Shown in pieces: positions 50,386-62,053 of a stretch of 64,000 bases of DNA. The notes under the pieces are model-generated. The model ran no database searches. It was not told where the DNA came from and saw nothing but the letters and a program-made list of their open reading frames with translations. The position numbers and the translations under genes were made by a program. The stretch spans positions 30,057,262 through 30,121,261 of the forward strand of contig NC_053042.1 of assembly GCF_003473485.1 (NCBI RefSeq), read 5' to 3'. Source of the DNA: Medicago truncatula. Taxonomy: Eukaryota > Streptophyta > Magnoliopsida > Fabales > Fabaceae. Numbering within the stretch: position 1 is the first letter of the stretch; every line of letters begins with the position of its first letter.

Positions 50386-51614
50386 CATGGGCGGTTCCAC
50401 CGTGTAGCGACCCCGGGCGGTCGCCCGGGCTCGATCGATAATTTTTGCACATTAGACTCAACCAAAAAGCTCATTAACACATTTATAAAAAGAAAAATTT
50501 GGGCAATTTGAAAATTGTCACACGTAAATAGGTCTTGGAATTTTATTTGGCACACTATTGACAGTTTCATCTCTCTTATTTTAACGGGTTAATTGTTCAA
50601 ATTGACTCTTTAATATACTTTATGTTTGAAAAATGACCCAATAAAATACAAAATATATACTCTAACATTGTAACTTGAATTTTTTCTTATTTAATTTTGA
50701 TCACCCTATAATATACGTGTAGTCTAAACATGTGACCTAAATGTTGAATTTTTTCACTATTTTTTTCTTACATGTTTAGCACGTTAAAATATAGCTTTAC
50801 ATAAAATTAAATTTCTTCGACCAGGGATAAATTAATTATGAATTTTTATTCCCTCATAATTATGAATTTCTTAAACAATTTATAATTAATTTGTATCTCG
50901 TTTAAAATTTACAAAATTTCATTGTGAATGTTTCTTATCATGTTCTAGTCATGCCTACAAAATTAGGGAACTAAATTTGACTTGTGAGTATACGCTTACG
51001 CGGAACAAAATTTCAATTTTGCACGTTTCAGTTGAAAAATCAAAATAAATTTAAACGATTTCGAAATGCTATGAAACTTTACAAATCCCTTTTATGTATT
51101 TTTATAGATGTCTTTGCAAATAATGAGCTCAAAATTTGATTTATAGATCGAGATTTCTGTTGTTTTGTTTTTTGAGCTTTTGACACTTTAAAAATTCATA
51201 ATTAATTTGTCGTTTGTCGAAAATTTATAATTTTTTTGTTAAAGCCATATTTTAACGTTCTTAACTCGTCGCTGGAAAATCATGAAAAAATTCAATCTCT
51301 CAGTTGCTTTTTTGGACTTCGCGTATATTACAGGTTATAAATAATAAAAATCTCGAATTACATGGTCAGAATACATATTATTTAATTACAGGGTCAATTT
51401 TCAGACTTCACGTATATTACGTGGTTAATTTAAATTAATAACCCTATTTTAAATTGTACTTTTGTTGATAAAATGATAAACTTCATTTATTTTGATTTTT
51501 TTTAGGTAAAAAAAAAAAAAAAAATCGATTTATGACTGTTTATATATTATATCACATGTGAATTTACGATTAATTTTTCGCCCAGGCTCCATAAATTTCC
51601 TGGCTCCGCCACTG
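50386..51614. mobile_element. Non-autonomous hAT element, 1229 bp, 8-bp target duplication
   Basis: Ends CATGGGCGGTTCC and, inverted, CAGTGGCGGAGCC. The second is a very common plant hAT terminus. Identical 8-bp direct repeats CCTATGCG flank it at 50378..50385 and 51615..51622, the diagnostic length for hAT. Near the left end is a GC-rich palindrome (CCCGGGCGGTCGCCCGGG, 50412..50429). The interior is AT-rich with no transposase. Confidence 0.88.
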
Positions 51615-51622
51615 CCTATGCG

Positions 51623-52182
51623 TTCAAAAAAGAGAAATGATATTTGAACAATCATTTTTTGACAATTTTTGTGCCACTACTTAAATTTCTTTGTATAATT
51701 TGATTGTCGCAAAAAAAGATCGTTCAAATAACATTGCTCAGTCAAATACCAAGCCACTCTCACTTGTGATCAAAAACATCCGCAACCACGGCGGTAGTTT
51801 CCAACCGAGATCGGACTTAGTGATTCACCCTTTCCCGACTCCGTCACCATCGTGGTTCACAAACCAATACAGATTAGTTCCTCTTAGTCCGATAAAGTAG
51901 ACAACCACCACAACCTCATCAATTTTGTTAAGAAATTTTCAAACTTTTGAAGTTTTAAGCACCGTTCCATTGGTTCTTTTTTTAAATAGAAACCATTTAT
52001 TGTTTTGACCGCTGCCATACACACAATGTCCACCTTCTTCCGAATTCGTTGGATTGGAGTATGGAAGCCACGCAGACCCAAAATGACGAACATACCCTTA
52101 TATGTTTAAATGACTAAATTATCCTTACAGGTATAAATATACAGACACCATTCATTCTCGGCCATTTCGTAATTAACAAGCA
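51623..52182. other. Upstream region of the IscA gene
   Basis: Probable promoter and 5' leader of the downstream gene. No separate feature; a short minus-strand frame here shows no family motif. Confidence 0.5.
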
Positions 52183-54236
52183 ATGGGTTCCAAGGCGATG
52201 GCGATGGCGGCGGAGAAGCTAACCACGGCGGTGCGACGGCAAGCCGTTGAGTTAACCGACGCCGCCGCCTCTAGAATACACTTCTTGCTTCAGCAACGGC
52301 AAAGACCGTTCTTAAAGCTCGGCGTCAAAGCTCGCGGTTGTAATGGTTTATCTTACACGCTAAATTACGCAGGTATGCTATTTGCACCCTCTTTCAATAT
52401 TGTTTAATTATTATATTATTTTGAGAAATTGTTTTGATTTTAAGATTTGTTGGTGGTGTTTTGATAGATAAAAAAGAGAAGTTTGATGAATTGGTTGAAG
52501 ATAAAGGTGTTAAGATATTGATTGATCCTAAGGCTCTTATGCATGTTGTTGGAACCAAAATGGATTTCGTTGATGATAAACTAAGGTAATTTTTCCTGAA
52601 ATTTCTTTGTTGAATTTTGTTTTGGCTTTTTTATTCAATCATATTTATTGCTTATGAATTTTATTATCTTATCAAGGTAGACAAAACAATCATCCAAGTT
52701 GCTAATCCTTCTGCTTAGATAGTTTTTAAGTTGGAAAATATTCATATTTTGATGTTGAGTGGAACTTAGAATGTTAATTAAACATACTTAATTTCTTAGC
52801 ATATTTCTAATATTCAAAACTACGAGACACACCACTTGTATAGCTATCACTGATGCAACCGGCGTCTAGAACCTGGTTTGTCCAGCCTGACATGGCCGAA
52901 ACAAACTCACCCTCCGCTGCTCTGATGCAACAACCGTAGCTAGTAAAGTTTAATGAGTGATTATGTTGCATTTCACGCAACCTTGCAGAGGTGGTTCCTG
53001 AATGTCACAGCTGTGCACAGTAACAGCACGAACCGCGTGAAATGCAACGTGCACAACATTCACATGCTACAGGGCATTGAACATGACGTGCAGTCAGATT
53101 TGAGCGAGTTGGTTGACATCCGTGACAAGTCCTTCAAGCTAGATTACGAACCTTTGGTGTCTCGCACACCACATGCTATCCCAATCTCCCTCAACATGGA
53201 ACTTGTCGACTCCATAAACTTCATCATATAATTACACCCGGATCAAACCAAATAAATACCATTCCTCTCCCTGTCCAGATTAAATTATCCACTTCAATAG
53301 TAGGAAAAAGTGGGTCCGATAAAATATGCTGGAAAACATGAGAAGGGAACAAAGATTGAATCTTATCAACATCCCAGCTCCTCTCACACGGGATCATTAG
53401 ATATCTCACTAGTATGTCATAAACCTCATTTGGTTGAGAGATGATTGCATCCAAACCGAATCCTACATCACCCTCACCCTAGCGCCATCACCAATTAGGA
53501 ATATGCATTACTTAAAGGGAAGCTTTTGATGAAATACTCACGACATGTGGCTTCAGTATTCTGCTATGCTATGCTTGGTCTTAGTTAGGAGTAGTCAGTG
53601 ATTTTGTTGCAATCCCAATTCTACGTGGGTAAAATACTACTTCACTAAATGAAATTCTATGCCCAAGAGCACTAACTCAAAAGACACTAATTCACATTAG
53701 TTACTGCTTGATCTTTGGATCAACGTTGTCAATTGCGGAAAACAGCAGGTTGCTAAACTCTTAATATGCTACAATGCTATAGCGCGGCTATAGCTGCTAT
53801 TTGACAATACTTTGTACTAAATAGCATACCACGGAGTCCTCTACACTATTTTAGCATCTATTTGACAATACTTTGTACTAAATAGCACAGCTATAGCCTC
53901 TATTTGAATCTACTGCTCTTGATCGGATACTTCTGATGCTGCTCTGCCTCTATTTTAGCATAGCCCTTGTACATAAAGCTTTAGACCTCTGTTGTAAAAG
54001 TGGAAGGTGTTGATGAACATGTGGCATGAATATTAGTGTGTGGTTACATGTGCATGATCCTGCTACTTGCTCATGTTTTTTCTTTTGGGTGCTTGTGTTT
54101 AAAATACTATTTCTCCTCTTCTCCTGGCAGATCTGAGTTCGTTTTCATTAATCCAAACTCCAAAGGCCAATGTGGTTGTGGTGAATCTTTCATGACAAAA
54201 CCAAGTACCGGAGCCTCTAAGCAAGGAAATGGTTGA
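52183..54236 (+). CDS. Iron-sulfur assembly protein IscA-like 1 (mitochondrial type), 3 exons
   Basis: A-type iron-sulfur carrier used in maturation of mitochondrial [4Fe-4S] proteins. Exons 52183..52372, 52468..52585 and 54131..54236, all GT/AG, 414 nt, 137 residues. The N terminus ([13 protein letters not shown]...RRQ) is short and basic and could act as a targeting peptide. The three conserved cluster-binding cysteines are present: Cys53 in [10 protein letters not shown], and Cys117 and Cys119 in GQCGCGESF. Internal conserved blocks [20 protein letters not shown] and [10 protein letters not shown] are intact. Intron 2 is long (1545 bp) and holds an antisense LINE fragment and a dispersed MITE-like repeat. 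The start is the first ATG and gives the normal family length. No damage seen. Confidence 0.94.
53225..53510 (-). mobile_element. LINE fragment in IscA intron 2, antisense
   Basis: The minus strand reads IGDGARVRV, then [20 protein letters not shown] and [13 protein letters not shown]. This is the segment of LINE ORF2 between reverse transcriptase and zf-RVT (pattern 'WRIGDG..., I..LFP...D.LIW...G'). Frame changes are present; no reverse transcriptase is attached. Confidence 0.65.
53724..53945. repeat. Dispersed repeat ('ctatttgacaatactttgtac' family), IscA intron 2
   Basis: Carries CTATAGCGCGGCTATAGCTG and two copies of CTATTTGACAATACTTTGTA. It is related to repeats in FtsZ2 intron 1 and at 59313..59481. 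Ends are approximate. Confidence 0.5.
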
Positions 54237-55975
54237 AATTATTATTCAACTAGGTGTTGATCAACACTTATGAAGTCTTTCTTTTACGATTGCCATTGTG
54301 AACATGCAAATACCACAATTGGATTTCTGTAATTTTGCTTGCGAGTACAGAGGAAAATAAAAAAGCTTTGGCATGCTTACACTTGTATCGTTTTAGTATA
54401 CAGAGTTCTCTGAAGCTGATGGCTTAAGACAACAATATGTACTAGCATATCATTTGTTCAGATGATTCTTACTTCATTCATGTAAAAAACTATTGTGGAT
54501 ACTGTATAATTTGTAGGTTGAGAAAATCAATAAATAATTTACCCTTAATTTAACAATCAGTGGATCAGGTGCTGACTGCTGAACAATTTTTCTTATATTT
54601 ACTTGTTTATTTATTGCCAACTATGATTGCACTTTCACTTGATGATGATAGCCATATTATTGCTTTTCATGAAATGTGGAAAATGGAAGGACATGTTCAG
54701 ATGGGACAGTATCTTTCTGCTACCACATGTTGGATCTTTGTAATCAGTTATGTAATTGAATTCTAATATATGATATTACTTGTACTAGCTCTTGGTGGGT
54801 GATGTGTAACACTAAATAGCAATCTTCAAGATGACCAATTAATTGTTGGCAGGAAATATGTTTATCCATCTAACTATCAACAATCTGGCTATGTGGGATC
54901 CTGAGAGCCATGATGACAATGCCTGATGGCACAATTAATTTTGTGAAATGATTTGGGTGAATAAAATTACATATCTTATAAGTGCAGCATTCTTTCGTAA
55001 TTGAATGGATATCAAGTCATGTACAATTATTGGTGTTGGTTTGGTTCTTTATTGATTTGGTTTGATTATATTATCTTATTTTAACCACAGGCAACAAGAA
55101 TTACAGTTTCAATGTCTTAACTCTTTTTATTTTGTATTAGGAGGGAAAGAGAGTGGATATTTTTTCCATACATTTTATGAATTCCTTGCATTAAAAGGTT
55201 TTAGTTCAATAAAGAAATATAAACTCTCCTAAGATGAATGAGTGTTCTCCCATCTCCTTCTCTTTTATGGTCTGAGTCCTTTCTTCCACTCTTTTTCAAA
55301 CTTGACAAATTGGAGTGTGGTAAGCATGGTCTGCGTTGTTGGATCTTTGTTGACCAATCTAACCCGTTTGCAGTGAGTCGAGACCCATTTTGATACTGAT
55401 TTTGATACAAATATCATAAAATGAAGCTGCAGACTATGCTTTTGCCAAGTCATATCAAAACCAACATGCTGCACAATTCAACATGAACGACGTCACATGC
55501 TCCAATCTTTCTCATGGATCCTTTTAACCATTTCCCATCAAAGTTGTGGAAAAGGTCGTCACAACCTGAATTCATGTTTCAATAGTATGAGGAATATGGT
55601 TGATTGAAAATATAAATAGTTTAGGGACAAAATTGACTATTTATTCAATGTTTAATTGTTATTTAAAATTGATGATGTCAATAATTTTTCCCTTATACAA
55701 TAAGAATTCCAAAAGAGAACAAGAAAAAAGACATGAGCTAATATCCATCTTAGTGGTTTGCAAATTTTTATACGGATGAATTTAGTGACTGATAAAATTA
55801 AAATTCAGAATAGTCCATAATATTATATGTTGAGGAGTGAGGACAATTGAATCCTTGATTAGTATAACCGAAGGACGAATTTGTCCGAATAAAGATATAA
55901 AATATAAAAGATTACTTATGGATTTTATTTTTATAATAGGGTATTAAACCTACACAAAAATTGTGAATTATGAAT
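54237..55975. other. 3' flank of IscA and intergenic DNA
   Basis: The first 300 bases are the likely IscA 3' untranslated region. Frames at 54560..54766 and 55201..55474 are open but match nothing I recognise. Confidence 0.4.
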
Positions 55976-55982
55976 TAACAAA

Positions 55983-56781
55983 AGAGTTTTTCTATTTACA
56001 CCCCATGTTTTTCTGGTTACACCCAAATTTTCTTAATTTTTTTTATAACACCAAAATTGCCTTTTTATATAAATTTTCTTAAAACCCTAATTTTATTCAT
56101 TGTCAGTGAGTTTCACCCTCTTTCACCCCACAAAGCGATCGATCAAACAATTTGATGTTCAATATCAATCTCCATGAAAATTAAAGAGTGAATCAAAATA
56201 TTTTTCATCCATACTCAATTGGATATAAGTAAGTGAATTTCTTCTTCTATTTGCTAGTTTCAATTTTTTTCCTTCAACTGCAATGATGCACTGTACGATT
56301 ACGGTTTTAATTTACATTGGCAAGGTTAACTTAAATTCAGTTTAAGTAGGTTCATGTAAACTAAGTTTACATTAACCTACTTAAACTGAGTTTACATGAA
56401 CCTACTTAAACTGAGTTTACATGAACCTACTTAAACTGATTTTACAAAATCGCAGAACTGTGAATCGCAGAACAAGGAAAACACAAAATCAGAACTGAGA
56501 ACCCATAACAAGAAAAACACAATCGATTGAAGAACAACACTTGCTAACCTGATTTGCTTCGAATTTTCTTTGAAATCATGAATGGACGTGAGAAAGTATG
56601 GTTTTGAAAATCTTCGCAGAACACAATCGATCGATTGGAGAATTATGGTTTTGAAAGAAGAGTTTTAGGGTGTAACCAAAAAAGAAGGAATATGCTTTTT
56701 GAAAATCAAATTTTATGAAAGGATAATCTTATCATTTTGGGGTGCAACCATGATTAACTAGGGTGCAAGTAGAAAAACTCT
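55983..56781. mobile_element. TIR element, 799 bp, 7-bp target duplication
   Basis: Ends AGAGTTTTTCTATTTACACC and, inverted, AGAGTTTTTCTACTTGCACC. Identical TAACAAA direct repeats at 55976..55982 and 56782..56788. Each end also has a second GGGTGTAAC/GGTGCAACC motif. The interior is non-coding and holds a 25-bp tandem repeat. Superfamily unassigned. Confidence 0.75.
56376..56445. repeat. 25-bp tandem repeat, 2.8 copies, self-complementary
   Basis: Unit CCTACTTAAACTGAGTTTAC plus ATGAA, at 56376, 56401 and 56426. An inverted copy (CAGTTTAAGTAGGTTCATG) lies just upstream at about 56338..56356, so the region can form a hairpin. Confidence 0.88.
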
Positions 56782-56788
56782 TAACAAA

Positions 56789-57267
56789 ATGGGTGACAAA
56801 TATTCTTTTCCATTGGCATTTTCTTTAAAATATTCGTATAATCAAACGCATAATCACAAACGAACCTCACCCTCCCAACCCCCTCTTTCGCAATTCGTTT
56901 GATCAATTTCCAGATTCCACATCAATTTCACGATCGCTTCATTCCCCTGGTTAGTCACTTTCTTCATTCCCATTTTTCTCTATTTCTTCCCTATAATCTT
57001 TCCACCTTCATTACTTCATTATCGTAACTCCCAATTTTTCCAATTTCTCGATTCAACATTTTTATTTTTTTTTATTTCCTTGGATACTGATTTTTACTGT
57101 TAATGTGAATTTGTATTACCCTTTTGAATTTCACTCATAAAGTTTCATTTTTTGACATTTCAACTTAATTAATTTTCATATTGAGTTTAATAATTCTTGT
57201 TAATCTTTGCATAATCCACAGTTTCTGAACATTGGTGTAGTTGATTAAGAGTTTCTGATTCTGGGTT
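56789..57267 (+). promoter_or_regulatory. Promoter and 5' leader of the F-box gene, probable leader intron
   Basis: Upstream of the F-box start, CCTG|GTTAGTC near 56951 and CCACAG|TTTCTGAAC at 57221 would define a 5' untranslated intron of about 270 bp, with pyrimidine-rich sequence between. This is inferred from splice-like signals only. Confidence 0.4.
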
Positions 57268-58527
57268 ATGGATAATCTTCCTGTTGAAGTGATTGGTAAT
57301 ATACTATCCCTTCTCGGGTCGGCCCGCGATGTTGTGATTGCATCCTTAACTTGCAAGAAATGGAGACAAGCATGGCGTTATCATCTCCATACTCTTGAAT
57401 TCATCACTTTTGATTGGCCTGTTTATCGCGAATTATCATCCAGTACGTTGGAAATAATTATCACTCAAACAATTTTTCAAACCAAGGCATTGCGGTGTTT
57501 AACGATTAAAATGGATGATGTTCATGAATTCTCGGCTGCATCGGTGATTGCTTGGTTTATGTATACGAGGGAGGATTTGCGCCGGTTGCATTTTTATGTG
57601 AACACGCCGCCGATGTTTAATATTATTGAGAAATGTGCTAGGCAGAAGTTGGAAGTGTTGGTGTTGGGTCAGAATTTTATCACGCGTGTGGAGCCGAGTT
57701 ATCTAAAGTTTCCTTGTTTGAAGTCGCTTTCCTTGAGTTTTGTTAGTATCTCGGCGTTGGATTTGAGTCTTTTGCTTAGTGTGTGTCCGAGGCTTGAAAC
57801 GTTGGCTTTGGTTAGTCCGGAAATTGCTATGTCGGATTCACAGGCTTCCATGGAGCTTAGTAGCAGTTCTTTGAAGGAATTCTCTGTTGAGTCGTTTGGT
57901 TTGGATAAGTTTGTATTGGAGGCGGACTTACTTGAGTGTTTGCATCTTAAAGATTGTACCTTTGAGGTTTTTGAATTTATTGGGAAGGAAGGTTTGAAAG
58001 TGTTGAAGGTTGATGATGTGAGTGTCATTCATCTTGATATTGGTGAGAATGCTGATAACCTTGAGTATGTTGACATAAGCAACTTCACAATTATGTGGCC
58101 AAAGTTTTATCATATGATTTCAAAAGCATCTAAGTTACGTAGACTTCGGCTGTGGGAGGTTGTTTTTGAAGATGATGACGAAGTTGTAGACATGGAAACG
58201 ATTTCTGTTTGTTTTCCTCAATTGATGCACTTGTGCTTAAGCTATGATTTGAGAGATGGTGTACTTAATTACGGCTTGCAAGGTTTTTCTCTGATGAGGA
58301 ACGTGGCGGTGCTAGAACTTGGATGGACTTCAATCAATGATCTTTTTGTGGAATGGGTAGATGGGCTTTTGGAAAGATGTCCCAACCTGAAAAAATTGGT
58401 CATTCATGGTTTTGTTTCAGAGGTCAAAACACATGAAGAGTGCCAAATTTTGGCAAAATTTACTGAATTCATTATTCAACTTGGAAGAGAATATATGGAT
58501 ATAAAGATAGAGTTTGAATATGAATAG
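57268..58527 (+). CDS. F-box/LRR-repeat protein, At1g67190-like (single exon, intact)
   Basis: Likely substrate receptor of an SCF (SKP1-CUL1-F-box) ubiquitin ligase. 419 residues in one exon. The F-box is at residues 1-45 (MDNLPVEVIGNILSLLGSAR, then CKKWRQAWRYHL). The rest is a chain of irregular leucine-rich repeats, including FPCLKSLSLSFVSISALDLS, RLRLWEVVFEDDDE and ERCPNLKKLVIHG. It ends DIKIEFEYE. Sequence and length agree with the Arabidopsis F-box/LRR protein At1g67190 as I remember it. The target substrate is unknown. A second copy of its 3' end, from codon 396 through the downstream flank, occurs at 63449..64000, joined to a PRP8 fragment. No defect seen. Confidence 0.93.
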   Translation: MDNLPVEVIGNILSLLGSARDVVIASLTCKKWRQAWRYHLHTLEFITFDWPVYRELSSSTLEIIITQTIFQTKALRCLTIKMDDVHEFSAASVIAWFMYTREDLRRLHFYVNTPPMFNIIEKCARQKLEVLVLGQNFITRVEPSYLKFPCLKSLSLSFVSISALDLSLLLSVCPRLETLALVSPEIAMSDSQASMELSSSSLKEFSVESFGLDKFVLEADLLECLHLKDCTFEVFEFIGKEGLKVLKVDDVSVIHLDIGENADNLEYVDISNFTIMWPKFYHMISKASKLRRLRLWEVVFEDDDEVVDMETISVCFPQLMHLCLSYDLRDGVLNYGLQGFSLMRNVAVLELGWTSINDLFVEWVDGLLERCPNLKKLVIHGFVSEVKTHEECQILAKFTEFIIQLGREYMDIKIEFEYE

Positions 58528-59040
58528 TGAGTCCTGTAATACTCATTCATTCTTGTCAAAGCCTTCATTTTTTATATCAAACGTGTTTTGTGTTGTTCAT
58601 TGTTGTCCATTTTCTCAATTGTGAATCACAATAGTTAAGTAATTGTAAAGGGACAGATTTTTTGTGTAAGACAGAATTTGAAAACTTTAGTTCTTCCATT
58701 AGATCTAAAGCCTGGAATTGGCTATTTGGTCATCACATTCCCTTTCTTTTAATTCATGTTCTATTAATTTCTGGGGAGATGAGCAGGTTGCAATATCAAT
58801 TCATGGTTTTTCCTTTTCCTTTTACTCTTTTACTATACTAATTCTTTAATCTCAGATCTAGTAACTACTTCTTTTGACTCTGGATCTAGTAAATTTTACA
58901 TGCTTGAACATGTATGTTTTCTATTTTTTTTCTTTCAGCCTTTTAACTAATTAGGAATGCATCTAAATTTCAGTTTGTAATTAGCCTTTGAACATGAGAA
59001 GGTTGTGTTTATTTGACCAATCTAGATATCTAGAGGGACA
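58452..59040 (+). repeat. Source copy of a duplicated segment (F-box 3' end and flank)
   Basis: From GGCAAAATTTACTGAATT at 58452 the sequence is repeated at 63449, through the stop codon and at least 550 bases of 3' flank, with scattered substitutions and small gaps. The duplication runs past the right edge of the window. Confidence 0.9.
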
Positions 59041-61099
59041 TTGATGAATGATGGTCAAACACATCTGTATCACATTCATCATGTTGCTTGCATGTTATAG
59101 TAGAAGACTACAATTTTACAGTATAATGGATATTTACTTTTCACCTGTATCACACCCACTTTTAGGGATTTGGTAGTTCTATTCTTGGTCTTTTTTATAT
59201 AATGTGAAAAGGTTTTGCATCATTTTGTTGTTGTCTGCCAAAATAAATTGCATTCTATAGGTACTACAGAGTACAGTGCATATGATTAATTTGAAATGTT
59301 ACCTCCATATGCAATGTTGTCAAATAGGAGCTATAACGGTGCTGCAAGCCTACAACTTAGCGTAATTTGAACAAATCACTATTGTGATGTGAAATAGCAG
59401 TTATAGCGGCACTATAATATTGTAGCGTATAAAAGGATTTGAACAGATTGTTATTTACTACAATCCATACCTGACAACATTGTTCCTATGTTTTTTCTGT
59501 ACAAACACTTCAAATATGTCTTTAACATTCATCAGATACTCAAGTCAAACATGACATGACATTTTTTGGGGGAGGGGGCTGACTCATGGTTTTGCAGAAT
59601 AGTTGAACTTTCCTGAAAGTGTGAATTATGAAGGGTGCATTATGCTTTAGGTATTGATATTTGTGGAAAGGATACTTTTATCTTTAAGTCTCTCTTATTT
59701 GAAGCTACCCTTGCTAGCAAGTGTTTAAATTCCCCTACCACCAAAGAAAGCATTGGATAACTACCCATTTCTTGTGGGAATTTATCATTCATGTTTCTGA
59801 GCTGTTCAGGTCAAGATAAGATTAATTTCTCCTTTTCTGGATTGTAGTTGGTGCTCAACTTAAAAGCTATTTCAAACCAATACAGGCCAGTGTTTCATCC
59901 CACTTGTCAAAGAATTCTCACTTGAAAACAAGAAATTATTATTACTTCAAATTTTGACCTAGACTGCAAGTCTGATTAAACAAATTTCTTATATTCTTTA
60001 ATTTAAAATAGGAAAAATGACACAGACACCCCCTCTATTTTGTCACATAACCCAAACCTCCGCTGTCGTTAGAAACGTTAAGTTGCTTTCATACTCATCT
60101 TTGCTCGCCGTCATTTTCATCTTACTGTCGTTTTCTGCAAATCCATGGTGTTATGTTCAATATTCTTTTCTGCTCGCCGTTGTTTTGGACTCACATTTTC
60201 GTCTCGCCGCTGTTTTCGTCTCGCCTCTGTTTTCGTCCATTTCGTTCTCATTGTGAGTTGGGTTCTATACATATAAATTATATTTTGTTTGATTAATTTT
60301 AATAGATTATTACAATCATCCGTCGTTTCAAATTCAGATTGTAATTAGATGACCTAATAAATTCATATTGCATACAAGAGAGAAAATGTGGCCGAGCGAG
60401 AATCTCCGACAAATTTTGCAATGGTGGTTGATCGAAACAAAGATTGTTTTTGCCTTTTTAAATCTGAACCATTGAAAATTATTTTGCCACATGACGTACA
60501 TCCCTAAAGCAGAATCGCAAGCTGGAGGTAGCCGGACTCGTGATGCAAAGGGGCTCTAAGTATGGACACTCTGTAAGTGTTGAATCTCAAATCATAAAAG
60601 AATACATCACTCAAAAGGTAAACACAACAATGCGCTCTCAATATATTCTAAGCTGTCATTGAACTAACATATTAAATAATTCCACCTAAACCATATGCTA
60701 TAGAATAAAAGAAAATTGGCATAAGTCCATTTTGAACATGATGACAATTAGTAGAAGAAAGCGAAATAAACAAACCAAAACAAAGATGAATGAGAGACAA
60801 GTTTGGACGGCACATACAAGTGGACCAATAAAGGGTGTGCATCAATTGTGACTCACCACCAATAATGACTAATCATCCAACTACCATCTCCACATTGTAA
60901 AGGATATCTGAGTAATAGAGGGTCCTTCACCTCCCAATCTTCAATATAATCCAAAAAAATGTTTGATTGCCATAATTTATAACGAAATATTTAATATAAA
61001 GTAACGAATTATTATTTATGTTGAACAGCAAAGTCCAGCTACAACAACTATAACAAGAAAAGGCAAAAAAAGAAAGAAGAAGAAGAAGAAACAGTGAAG
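58528..61099. other. Intergenic between F-box and PLC genes
   Basis: The first 500 bases are F-box 3' flank. A 169-bp inverted-repeat element with AATGTTGTCA ends lies at 59313..59481. A frame at 60017..60256 is open but unrecognised. The stretch 60400-61099 is the upstream region of the PLC gene. Confidence 0.5.
59313..59481. repeat. Short inverted-repeat element, about 169 bp
   Basis: Ends AATGTTGTCA and its inverse TGACAACATT; the interior contains AAATAGCAGTTATAGCGGCA. It is related to the repeats in FtsZ2 intron 1 and IscA intron 2. Non-coding. Confidence 0.6.
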
Positions 61100-62053
61100 A
61101 TGGGCTCTCATGTATCAAAACAAGTTGAAAGAAGAAAGACAATCCACACCGAAAAGAAAACTCTAACCGAACTTAAAACCTCAGGAGAAGACTACCCTGG
61201 TTCTGAATATCATCCATCAGATAGAAAAAACTGGATGAATGGTCTCAACCCAGAGAAAGTTCATATCAATCAAATTGTATGGCCAGGAACACATGATTCT
61301 GCTACCAACAAGATTGGTTTCCCACTCATCACTCGACCTTTTGCTCAATGCCAATCTTTGTCTATCTATCGACAGCTCGCTTTAGGCACACGTGTTATTG
61401 ACATTCGTGTCCAAGAAGACCGACGTGTGTGTCACGGAATTCTTGTTACTTACAGCATGGATGTTGTTATTGAAGATGTCAAAAAGTTTTTGTCGGAAAC
61501 ACAGTCTGAGATTATAATTCTTGAGGTTAGAACAGAATTTGGTCATGATGATCCACCTGAATTTGATAAGTATCTGGAAGAACAATTAGGTGAGTTTTTG
61601 ATTCATCAAGATGATCATGTTTTTGGAAAAACCATTTCGGAGTTGTTACCTAAGAGGGTTATATGCGTTTGGAAGCCGAGTAAATCGCCACAGCCTAAAG
61701 CAGGGAGTTCTCTGTGGAGTGCAGGGTTTTTGAAGGATAACTGGATTAATACAGATCTTCCATCAACCAAGTTTGATGGGAATTTAAAGCATTTGAGTGA
61801 GCAACCACCGGTTGCGTCCAGGAAATATTTTTATAGGGTGGAGAATACGGTTACTCCAGTGGCGGATAACCCTGTTTTGTGTGTGAAACCTGTAACGAGA
61901 CGCATTCATGGATATGCTAGGCTCTTTATTGCTCAGTGCTTTGCTAAGGGATATGCGGATAGGATTCAGGTCTTTTCCACCGATTTTATTGATGAGGATT
62001 TTGTTGATGCATGTGTTGGACTCACTCATGCAAGGGTTGAAGGAAAAGCCTGA
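61100..62053 (+). CDS. PI-PLC X-domain-containing protein (single exon)
   Basis: Protein of 317 residues with a phosphatidylinositol-specific phospholipase C X domain, of the short plant type that lacks the Y, EF-hand and C2 parts of classical plant PLCs. Catalytic-site motifs are visible: IVWPGTHDSATN (first histidine) and RVIDIRVQEDRRVCHGIL (second histidine). Further conserved blocks are FLSETQSEIIILEVRTEFG and RVICVWKP. The N terminus MGSHVSKQ fits an N-myristoylation signal (Gly2, Ser6), so attachment to membrane is likely. The start is the ATG at 61100; the upstream GTG frame is not used. Substrate and reaction product have not been read from sequence; by family it would cleave phosphoinositides or GPI-like lipids. 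No damage seen. Confidence 0.92.
   Translation: MGSHVSKQVERRKTIHTEKKTLTELKTSGEDYPGSEYHPSDRKNWMNGLNPEKVHINQIVWPGTHDSATNKIGFPLITRPFAQCQSLSIYRQLALGTRVIDIRVQEDRRVCHGILVTYSMDVVIEDVKKFLSETQSEIIILEVRTEFGHDDPPEFDKYLEEQLGEFLIHQDDHVFGKTISELLPKRVICVWKPSKSPQPKAGSSLWSAGFLKDNWINTDLPSTKFDGNLKHLSEQPPVASRKYFYRVENTVTPVADNPVLCVKPVTRRIHGYARLFIAQCFAKGYADRIQVFSTDFIDEDFVDACVGLTHARVEGKA

Noticed and set aside
52953-53231. 92-codon plus-strand frame in IscA intron 2
   Set aside because: No recognisable family; it lies in repeat-bearing intron sequence next to a LINE fragment. It may be a decayed gene piece but cannot be supported.
54560-54766. 68-codon hydrophobic frame downstream of IscA
   Set aside because: Could look like a membrane peptide, but it has no homologue I can name and lies in 3' flank sequence.
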